A DNA stretch of 32,565 nt. Origin: a bacterium. Its GTDB lineage: Bacteria > Patescibacteriota > Minisyncoccia > JAHIHE01 > JAGLIN01. The stretch covers positions 1-32,565 of the forward strand of contig DAOWDU010000009.1 of assembly GCA_030638825.1 (NCBI GenBank), given 5' to 3'. The notes below the pieces were generated by a model, which saw only the letters and a program-made list of their open reading frames with translations, ran no database searches and was not told the DNA's origin. Within the stretch, counting starts at the first letter, position 1. The number at the start of each line of letters is the position of its first letter. Shown piece by piece: positions 1 through 5,879 of the stretch. The translations under genes were made by a program, and so were the position numbers.

Positions 1-723
1 AGCGATACGAACCGTGAGCGCCGGATCAAATCCCCAACTTCTTTGGCAGGGACTGAGCAAATTTAAAAATGACGGTCCGTCAACTTCTAAGGCTCTTTTA
101 GCTTTTTTGGTTAAATCCGTAAAATTAGAAATTGAAGCCTGGGCGACATAATTTATGTGATGCCCTTCTATAATTGAAGTCAAATCTTTTCTAAATTCGT
201 TTTTTCCCTGCTGAATTTTTCCTGCGGGAGAAGTTGTCGTGTGTGATCCGCGCGGCGTGGCGCCAGATCTTTGGTTGCCAGTATTCATATACGCTTCGTT
301 GTCATAACAGACATACAAAAACTGATGCCCTCTCTCCAGCGCGCCCGACAAACTCTGAAGCCCGATATCGTAAGTTCCGCCGTCTCCGCCAAACACAACG
401 AATTTTATATTTTCCGGAAGATCTTTTGCCCACTTCGGTCTGTCTTTTGGATTTTTTTTGAGAATTGCTTTATACGCCTCAATAATTCCGCTCGCTGTCG
501 CCGAGGCGTTTTCAAAAGCATTATGTATCCAAGGAACTTTCCAGGAAGTATAAGGATAAATCGTTGTCGCAACTTCGAGACAACTCGTAGCGTTGATGAT
601 AACAACTGGTTCTTTAATCGCCGCCAAAACTATTTTTGCGTTAATCGGCTCAGCGCATCCCGCGCATAACCGATGCCCAGAAGTCAATCGCTCTTCTGCT
701 TGTGATAATTCTATTAGATTCAT
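1..723 (-). CDS. porB: Pyruvate (2-oxoacid):ferredoxin oxidoreductase, beta subunit, 3' end off window
   Basis: The reading frame is open from ATG at 723 to the window edge, 241 codons. The thiamine-diphosphate subunit of PFOR makes acetyl-CoA and reduced ferredoxin from pyruvate in the cytoplasm. Visible family marks are an N-terminal LCAGCAEP (two cluster-binding Cys), NATSCLE (third Cys), the TPP motif FGGDGGTYDIGLQSL followed by CYDNEAYMNTGNQRSG, and a late SPCQRSWGF (fourth Cys). Family members are usually about 290-310 residues, so about 60 residues lie outside. No same-strand gene precedes it in the window, so it seems to be first in its transcript; in many genomes the beta subunit instead follows the alpha subunit. 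Substrate choice among 2-oxoacids cannot be read from this alone. Confidence 0.9.
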   Translation of the reverse strand, partial: MNLIELSQAEERLTSGHRLCAGCAEPINAKIVLAAIKEPVVIINATSCLEVATTIYPYTSWKVPWIHNAFENASATASGIIEAYKAILKKNPKDRPKWAKDLPENIKFVVFGGDGGTYDIGLQSLSGALERGHQFLYVCYDNEAYMNTGNQRSGATPRGSHTTTSPAGKIQQGKNEFRKDLTSIIEGHHINYVAQASISNFTDLTKKAKRALEVDGPSFLNLLSPCQRSWGFDPALTVRIA

Positions 724-752
724 TTTAGTTTATTTAAATTTATTATGATTTT

Positions 753-781
753 ATTATAGCAGGTTATGAATTAAAGATAAA
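753..781 (-). promoter_or_regulatory. Probable promoter of porB (extended -10)
   Basis: On the minus strand there is TGC followed by a perfect TATAAT (complement of 753-758), about 30 bases upstream of the porB ATG. The -35 region (about TTTATC) is poor, which is common with a TGn extended -10. Confidence 0.4.
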
Positions 782-797
782 ATTTATTATAGAATTA

Positions 798-917
798 TTC
801 TACGGCGCTTTAGCGCACGGTCATAGAGGTTTTAACCTCGCGAGAAAAGAATTGTTTTATTGAGCTAAGTTTTGCGAGGTTAAAACCTCTGTGACCCTCA
901 GCTAAAGCTGGGTAGAA
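798..917. repeat. Nested palindromic element between porB and znuA
   Basis: A 120-bp element. Outer arms are TTCTAC (798-803) and GTAGAA (912-917). Two 23-bp arms, 819-841 and 874-896, differ at one position and centre on AGAGGTTTTAACCTC; they enclose a 32-base AT-rich loop. A small palindrome flanks each side, GCGCT-TT-AGCGC (805-816) and CAGCT-AA-AGCTG (899-910). The layout is that of a MITE-like or REP-like mobile palindrome. It has no U-tract, so it is not an ordinary terminator. A related GGTTTTAACC core occurs at 11361-11374. Confidence 0.7.
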
Positions 918-935
918 ATTATCAAAATATTTCCC

Positions 936-964
936 TTGCCTTTCACCTCAAAAAGTTATAAAGT
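936..964 (+). promoter_or_regulatory. Probable promoter of znuA, nearly leaderless
   Basis: TTGCCT (936-941), 17 bases, then TAAAGT (959-964), with an overlapping TATAAA at 957-962. A start about 7 bases downstream would fall almost on the ATG at 971, and no Shine-Dalgarno sequence is visible, so the mRNA may be leaderless. Confidence 0.4.
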
Positions 965-970
965 ATAAAT

Positions 971-1819
971 ATGATTAAACTAAAAAACAACTTAATCATT
1001 TTCGCAGGCGTTCTATTGCTTATTTTTTCTATAGGCATTTTTATTTATGCGAATAGTAAAAATATAAATAATAAAAAAATAAACATCGTCGTATCTATTC
1101 TACCTCAGATTGATTTTGTGAAAAGTATTGGAAAAGATAAAGTGAGTGTCTCAGCAATGATTCCGCCGGGGTTTAGTCCAGCCGCTTACGAGCCAAACAT
1201 AGAACAACTAAAAAAATTAAGCACAGCTGATTTGTATATTAAAATCGGGCACATTCCTTTTGAAAAAACACAGATGAAAAGATTAGAAGATTTAAATTCT
1301 GAAATGATAGTTATAGATTCTTCAAAAGGAATTGAAATTTATGAAAATGATCCGCATATTTGGTTGTCGCCGAGATTGGTAAAAATACAGGTGAAAAATA
1401 TTTATTTAGCTTTAGTAAAAATAGATCCAGAAAATAAAGAATATTATCAACGAAATAAAAATGAGTATTTAAAAAAATTAGACGACTTAGATCTTGAATT
1501 AAAAAACTCTTTCTCTAAAATACAAAATAAAAAAATACTGGTCTTTCATCCAGCATTCGGTTATTTGGCGAGAGATTATAATTTTGAACAAATCGCGATT
1601 GAAATAGACGGCAAAGAACCCAGCGCGGAAAATTTAGCGAATATTATTGATACAGCGAAAAAAGAAAATATCAAAACTATTTTTGTTCAGGAACAATTTA
1701 GTTCAAAAAGCGCCGAGGCGATTGCTCAGCAAATAGATGGAAATGTCATTTCGCTTGATCCGTTGGCGGAAGATTATATTGAGAATTTAAAAAAGATTAG
1801 AAAAGAGATTGGAAGATGA
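971..1819 (+). CDS. znuA: Metal ABC transporter substrate-binding protein (ZnuA/TroA-like)
   Basis: 282 residues. An extracytoplasmic solute-binding protein that captures Zn2+ or Mn2+ and hands it to the ABC permease encoded just downstream. Residues 7-27 form one hydrophobic segment without a lipobox Cys, so the protein is probably held by an uncleaved N-terminal anchor. Family landmarks are SILPQIDFV (42-50), PPGFSPAAYEP (65-75), DPHIW (His129), VFHPAFGY (His193) and SLDPLAEDY (Asp263). The first ligand of this family is normally His in an SPHxYEP motif; here the position is Ala71. Three of the four usual ligands remain, and the nearby His94 could substitute. Metal choice cannot be decided. 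The His-rich loop of many zinc-specific ZnuA proteins is absent. Gene symbol given by family and context. Confidence 0.85.
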   Translation: MIKLKNNLIIFAGVLLLIFSIGIFIYANSKNINNKKINIVVSILPQIDFVKSIGKDKVSVSAMIPPGFSPAAYEPNIEQLKKLSTADLYIKIGHIPFEKTQMKRLEDLNSEMIVIDSSKGIEIYENDPHIWLSPRLVKIQVKNIYLALVKIDPENKEYYQRNKNEYLKKLDDLDLELKNSFSKIQNKKILVFHPAFGYLARDYNFEQIAIEIDGKEPSAENLANIIDTAKKENIKTIFVQEQFSSKSAEAIAQQIDGNVISLDPLAEDYIENLKKIRKEIGR

Positions 1820-1854
1820 ATTTGTTGATTCCGTTATAAAAATAAATAATAAAA

Positions 1855-1996
1855 CAGCCCCGAAGAAGTTCATTCTTAAGGACTGCAGAGCGTAATGTTT
1901 CACTCAAATCATTGTAGGCTTCCTCCACTACCTACTCTTTGAGGGAGCAATACGTGTGGTCCTCAGTTTAAGGAATCCACTGGAGTTTAGCGGGCT
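1855..1996. ncRNA. Candidate rod-shaped structured RNA between znuA and znuC
   Basis: The 321-base gap between znuA and znuC has no credible ORF but holds a nested series of complementary segments: AGCCC/GGGCT (1856-1860, 1992-1996), ATTCTTAA/TTAAGGAAT (1872-1879, 1968-1976), GGAC/GTCC (1880-1883, 1959-1962), CGTA/TACG (1891-1894, 1951-1954), CTCAAA/TTTGAG (1903-1908, 1938-1943) and GTAGG/CCTAC (1914-1918, 1931-1935). Together they make one long imperfect rod with internal bulges, a 6S-like shape. I do not recognise conserved 6S sequence. Strand is unresolved: on + there is TTGATT-16-TAATAA (1825-1852) at the 5' edge; on - there is TTGACA-16-CACAAT just inside znuC and a T-rich tail after the closing stem. 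Confidence 0.4.
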
Positions 1997-2140
1997 TTGA
2001 GTACCCACTGCGGTAATTCATTCAAAACATATATATCAGTAAAACAATCTTCACTCGTATGCTTTGTTGTTGGCCGCGTCATCACTTAAACTATAGTTAT
2101 AGTCGTCATAACAATTACCATTGTGTCATAAAAAAAATTT

Positions 2141-2899
2141 ATGTCAACCTCAAAAATCCTCACAATCAAAAACCTTTCTTTCGCTTATCAGAAAGAAAAC
2201 AACATTCTGGAGAATATAAATCTGGAAGTTTTTGGTAATGATTTTTTGGGTGTTATCGGTCCTAATGGCGGAGGGAAAACAACGCTTTTAAAAATAATTC
2301 TTGGACTTTTGAAACCTGACGAAGGAAGCGTTGCGGTATTTAATAAAAAACCAAAAGAAGCGAGAGATTTAATTAGCTATGTTCCCCAATTTTTAGAAAT
2401 TGATTTGGATTGTCCAGTAAGTGTTTTGGATATTGTTTTAATGGGAATCTTAAACCGCAAGAAAATATTTCAAAAATATAACGAGCAGGATTTTAAATTA
2501 GCAAAAGAAGCTTTGGAATTTGTGGATGTCTATAATTTAAAAAATAAGCAAATTGGCGAATTATCTGGCGGACAGAGACAAAGGGTTTATATTGCCCGCG
2601 CTTTAATTAGAAAACCGAAACTGCTTATTTTAGATGAACCAACTGCCAGCATTGATGAAAAATCAGAAAGAGAGTTTTGGGAATTGCTAAAAGAGATAAA
2701 TAAAAATTCCGCGATTATTATTGTCTCTCATGACATTGGCGTTATTTTTAAGAATGTAAATAAAATCGCTTGCTTAAATAAAAATTTATATTGCCACGAC
2801 GCTACTGAAATAACTTCTGAAATTTTAGATAAAACTTATAAATGCGATATTGAATTATTGGGACATGGGTTGCCTCATCGGGTTTTAAAAAAACATTAA
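2141..2899 (+). CDS. znuC: Metal ABC transporter ATP-binding protein (ZnuC-like)
   Basis: 252 residues. The cytoplasmic ATPase that powers zinc/manganese uptake with the permease at 2950-3759. All ABC motifs are intact: Walker A GPNGGGKTT (40-48), Q-loop VPQF (81-84), signature LSGGQ (141-145), Walker B LLILDE (161-166), D-loop SID and H-loop His197 in VSHD. The C-terminal GHGLPHRVLKKH is His-rich, as often seen in metal-family ATPases. The start is ATG at 2141 in an A-rich context without a clear Shine-Dalgarno sequence. It is separated from znuB by 50 bases that contain a 29-bp palindrome. Confidence 0.93.
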   Translation: MSTSKILTIKNLSFAYQKENNILENINLEVFGNDFLGVIGPNGGGKTTLLKIILGLLKPDEGSVAVFNKKPKEARDLISYVPQFLEIDLDCPVSVLDIVLMGILNRKKIFQKYNEQDFKLAKEALEFVDVYNLKNKQIGELSGGQRQRVYIARALIRKPKLLILDEPTASIDEKSEREFWELLKEINKNSAIIIVSHDIGVIFKNVNKIACLNKNLYCHDATEITSEILDKTYKCDIELLGHGLPHRVLKKH

Positions 2900-2905
2900 A
2901 ACGCC

Positions 2906-2934
2906 GTAGAGACGAGGCACTGCCTCGTCTCTAC
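2906..2934. repeat. 29-bp palindrome, intergenic copy
   Basis: Perfect 14-base arms, GTAGAGACGAGGCA (2906-2919) and its reverse complement (2921-2934), around a single central C. It lies between znuC and znuB with no following U-tract. The copy at 4246-4274 has identical arms and differs only in the central base (T). Confidence 0.9.
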
Positions 2935-2949
2935 ATCGGTAAATTTTTT

Positions 2950-3759
2950 ATGGAAATACTTACCTACAACTTCTTCCAAAACGCCCTCCTCATCGGCATT
3001 CTCGCCAGCATCGCTTGCGGGATCATCGGTCCTTTTGTTGTGGCGAAAAAAATTTCTTTTCTAAGCGGAAGTATCGCCCACTCTTCTTTTGGCGGAATTG
3101 GGATGGCTTATTTTTTAGGATTTAACGCGCTAATCGGCGCAGGTATTTTTAGTATTTTATCGGCTTTAGGAGTTGGCATTATCAGCAAAAAGTTCAAAAA
3201 AAATGAAGATGCAATTATCGGGGCAATGTGGTCTTTGGGAATGGCAATCGGATTAGTATTTATTTATTTAACCCCAGGCTATAGCGCGGATTTATTTAGT
3301 TATTTATTCGGTAATATTCTAATAACAAGCTCCGCTGATCTGATTTTGGCAGTTGTTTTAAATATTATAATCATTACCAGCGTCTTCGCTTTTTACCGCT
3401 GGTTCACCGCAATTATCTTTGACGAAGAATTCGCCGAAGTAACAAACATCGCCGTTTTCCCGATTTATTTATTTTTGTTGTGTTTAGTCGCTTTGACAAT
3501 AGTTATTTTGATTAGAATTGTCGGTGTAATTTTAGTTATTGCCTTGCTTACTTTACCTGCTGCCACAGCCCAGACTTTTAATAAGACTTTTAAAAAAATA
3601 ATTCTCTACTCAATTTTATTCGGCTGTATTTTTACAACAGCAGGAATATTTTTATCTTATTATTTAAATCTGCCATCAGGACCAATGATTATTTTCACGG
3701 CGGCTTTTGTTTATGTGGGATTTTTGATTGGTAATAAATTTACTTTAAAAAAATTATGA
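2950..3759 (+). CDS. znuB: Metal ABC transporter permease (ZnuB-like, ABC-3 family)
   Basis: 269 residues, almost wholly hydrophobic with about eight membrane segments, matching the ABC-3 permease family. It forms the membrane channel for the metal delivered by the binding protein at 971-1819. Recognisable stretches are the early ACGIIGPFVVAKKISFLSGSIAHSSFGGIG (18-47), which carries the conserved loop contacting the ATPase, and the later VGVILVIALLTLPAATA. The TGA stop overlaps the ATG of the phosphoesterase (ATGA at 3756-3759), so the two are translationally coupled. Confidence 0.92.
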   Translation: MEILTYNFFQNALLIGILASIACGIIGPFVVAKKISFLSGSIAHSSFGGIGMAYFLGFNALIGAGIFSILSALGVGIISKKFKKNEDAIIGAMWSLGMAIGLVFIYLTPGYSADLFSYLFGNILITSSADLILAVVLNIIIITSVFAFYRWFTAIIFDEEFAEVTNIAVFPIYLFLLCLVALTIVILIRIVGVILVIALLTLPAATAQTFNKTFKKIILYSILFGCIFTTAGIFLSYYLNLPSGPMIIFTAAFVYVGFLIGNKFTLKKL

Positions 3760-4631
3760 ATCCCAAAAACATTAAAAGAAAACGATTCAAAAAACTATTT
3801 CTGTTATTAGCTTTTTTAATTTCTTTAATAACTTTATTTTATTACAGTTTTGTTTTTGAACCAAACAATATTCAAATTGAAAAAATAAATATTGAAATAA
3901 AAAATTTGCCAGAAGAGTTTGAAGGAACAAAAATAGTTCATCTTACTGATTTTCATTCTAGAAACTTTGGCAAAAGAGAAGAAAGAGTCTTAAAAATTTT
4001 AAAAGATTTAGATCCAGATTTTGTTTTTATCACCGGAGATTTTATTGATCATTCCACTAAAGATTTAGATTCCTGCCAAAAATTCTGGCGAAAATTAAGC
4101 AACCAACATCAAGGAAAAGTTTTTGGTGTTTTAGGAAATCATGAACACTGGCTTAAATCTCCGGATATTTCTGCGATAAAAAGAATGCTAGAAAGAAATG
4201 GCATTTCTATTTTGAATAATGAAAACAGAAAAATATATCTCGGAGGTAGAGACGAGGCATTGCCTCGTCTCTACATTTATTTAATCGGTGTTGACGATCC
4301 TGATTCGGAATTAGACGACTTGCCAAAAGCGATGATTGATACAGAAGAAAATATCCCCAAAATTTTATTAGCGCATTCGCCAGATATTATTGATAATTTA
4401 CAAGGAAAAAAAGTAGATTTAATTTTAGTGGGACATACACACGGCGGACAAATTGTCCTTCCCTTTGTAAAACCATTTTGGGTTCCCACAAAAAACCGCG
4501 GCAAATACGCCAGCGGTTTGTTTGAAGTTAATGATACTTATTTATATGTCAATCGCGGAATTGGCTTAGCTCCAACTCTCCCAGCAAGATTTAACTGTCC
4601 ACCTGAAATTACGGTGATAGAATTAAAATAG
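3756..4631 (+). CDS. Membrane-anchored metallophosphoesterase (YkuE-like)
   Basis: 291 residues. One N-terminal membrane segment (about 13-32) is followed by a calcineurin-like phosphoesterase domain with the full di-metal set: LTDFH (Asp65, His67), TGDFID (Asp95), GNHEHW (Asn128, His129), AHSPD (His207) and GHTHGGQ (His227, His229). YkuE-type enzymes act on phosphoesters at the membrane; the substrate here is unknown. The start overlaps the znuB stop, so it is expressed with the metal transporter, which may simply supply its metal cofactor. Residues 164-173 (GRDEALPRLY) are encoded exactly by a 29-bp palindrome, an in-frame insertion between two predicted strands that leaves the active-site motifs untouched. 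Confidence 0.85.
   Translation: MNPKNIKRKRFKKLFLLLAFLISLITLFYYSFVFEPNNIQIEKINIEIKNLPEEFEGTKIVHLTDFHSRNFGKREERVLKILKDLDPDFVFITGDFIDHSTKDLDSCQKFWRKLSNQHQGKVFGVLGNHEHWLKSPDISAIKRMLERNGISILNNENRKIYLGGRDEALPRLYIYLIGVDDPDSELDDLPKAMIDTEENIPKILLAHSPDIIDNLQGKKVDLILVGHTHGGQIVLPFVKPFWVPTKNRGKYASGLFEVNDTYLYVNRGIGLAPTLPARFNCPPEITVIELK
4246..4274. repeat. 29-bp palindrome inserted inside the phosphoesterase frame
   Basis: Same arms as 2906-2934 (14 of 14 bases), centre T instead of C. It sits inside an intact coding sequence and supplies ten residues without a stop or frameshift. Confidence 0.9.
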
Positions 4632-4654
4632 AAAAATTGATTTTAAACAAAAGA

Positions 4655-4675
4655 AACTGGTTAAAAAAACCAGTT
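4655..4675 (-). terminator. Hairpin between convergent phosphoesterase and fic genes
   Basis: AACTGGTT, loop AAAAA, AACCAGTT. Read on the minus strand it is followed by TTTCTTTTG, a weak U-tract, so it most likely ends the fic transcript. Just right of it the 11-base unit CCCGCAATTCT occurs twice in tandem (4676-4697). Confidence 0.5.
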
Positions 4676-4704
4676 CCCGCAATTCTTCCCGCAATTCTAT
4701 TTAT

Positions 4705-5769
4705 TTACAACTTCCGATAACTCGTGCTCCGTCCCTGACCAACTCGTTCAATTTTTTTCAATCGCATTAATTTGTCCAGAGTTTGTCTAACAGTTGGCTG
4801 GGCAATTTTGGTTTTTTTAGTAATCTCCATGGGAGTAGCCGCTTCATCTGCTTCTTGCAAATATTGCCAGACTATCATTTGTTTTGAGGTGAGCAGTTTT
4901 TCTACATTTTCTTTTGATAATAATTCAATTGCTGTTTGAGATTGCTTCAAAAAAACAGTAAAAAAGAATTCAAGCCATGGCGTAATGTCATGTTTTTTTG
5001 CGTCAATATTTTTTTGACTTCTGCGAAGCGCAATATAATAATCTGGTTTATTATCCTCAACTAATTTCTCATGTGATGCATAAGGCATATATTCATAACC
5101 AGATTTTAGAAGCAGTAAATTTATCAGGACACGAGAGAGCCGCCCGTTGCCATCTTGGAACGGATGGATTTTCAAAAATTCTACAAGGAAATTAGCGACA
5201 ACAAGAAGCGAATGATATTTTTTATCAGCCAATGCTTTGCTTGTCCATTCAACCAATTCCTGCATTTCTTTGGGCGTAAGATAAGCGGAAGTAGTATTAA
5301 AAAGAACACCTACTAACTCGCCTGTTTCATCAATCAGATGAACTCTATTCTCCTGTTTTTTATAATCGCCTCTGTGTCTTTGATCTTTATCAACATATTT
5401 AAGCAACTCTTTATGAAAATGTTTAATCGCATTTTCATTAACCCGAAGCGTTCTCCAGGAATTAAAAACATTCTCAAGCAATTCATAATATCCTTGAACT
5501 TCCTGTTTATCACGATCAGCGAATCTTTGGATAGAAATACCTTTCATCATTTTTTCAACATCTTCATCAGAAAGATTCGCGCCTTCAATCCGAGTTGACG
5601 CGCCAGTAGAAGTAATCAAAACAGATTTTTTAAGACGACCCAAAACTTGAGGACTTAACTTCGCTCCAGCAATCCACCGTCCTTTTAGTTCATCAATTTG
5701 CGTTATAAGAGACCAAATATTACTGGGAACATTTTGTAATCTCTGATCAAATTTTGTATTTTTTAGCAT
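4705..5769 (-). CDS. Fic-domain AMP-transferase with C-terminal winged helix
   Basis: 354 residues. Fic enzymes move AMP (rarely another nucleotide group) from NTP to hydroxyls of target proteins. The catalytic signature HPFQDGNGR is complete (202-210), with general-base His202. An N-terminal inhibitory helix motif STRIEG (58-63, the [S/T]xxxE[G/N] pattern) precedes it, so this is a class II, self-inhibited Fic. Residues about 300-354 form a winged-helix DNA-binding domain (PMEITKKTKIAQPTVRQTL, then a wing and RSTSYRKL). It is transcribed alone; its promoter overlaps inverted and direct repeats that look like binding sites for its own winged helix. Target protein unknown. Start ATG at 5769 fits the promoter spacing. 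Confidence 0.9.
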   Translation of the reverse strand: MLKNTKFDQRLQNVPSNIWSLITQIDELKGRWIAGAKLSPQVLGRLKKSVLITSTGASTRIEGANLSDEDVEKMMKGISIQRFADRDKQEVQGYYELLENVFNSWRTLRVNENAIKHFHKELLKYVDKDQRHRGDYKKQENRVHLIDETGELVGVLFNTTSAYLTPKEMQELVEWTSKALADKKYHSLLVVANFLVEFLKIHPFQDGNGRLSRVLINLLLLKSGYEYMPYASHEKLVEDNKPDYYIALRRSQKNIDAKKHDITPWLEFFFTVFLKQSQTAIELLSKENVEKLLTSKQMIVWQYLQEADEAATPMEITKKTKIAQPTVRQTLDKLMRLKKIERVGQGRSTSYRKL

Positions 5770-5777
5770 ATATTTAT

Positions 5778-5828
5778 CTGATATAATTAACTATATCAGA
5801 TTATATCAGATTAGCGAAAAATGGTCAA
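5778..5828 (-). promoter_or_regulatory. fic promoter with overlapping operator repeats
   Basis: On the minus strand TTGACC (complement of 5823-5828), 17 bases, then a perfect TATAAT (5800-5805). The -10 is embedded in repeats: the 10-base unit TATATCAGAT occurs twice head to tail (5792-5811 on +), and the first copy also forms an 8-base inverted repeat, CTGATATA/TATATCAG (5778-5785, 5792-5799). Occupation of these sites would block the start site, which suggests autorepression. Confidence 0.7.
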
Positions 5829-5840
5829 GCTTCAAATTAA

Positions 5841-5879
5841 TTGGCTATATTGACTATATCCAATTATAGCCAATTAGCA
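5841..5879. promoter_or_regulatory. Second, diverged copy of the fic operator array
   Basis: TTGGCTATA, 5 bases, TATATCCAAT, TATAGCCAAT, TAGC. The order and spacing match the array at 5778-5814, but the half-site is TTGG(C/A)TATA instead of (T)CTGATATA. Both arms of the inverted repeat changed together, so symmetry is kept. It also contains TATAAT on the minus strand, without a recognisable -35. It overlaps the clpC stop codon (5874-5876). Confidence 0.6.
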
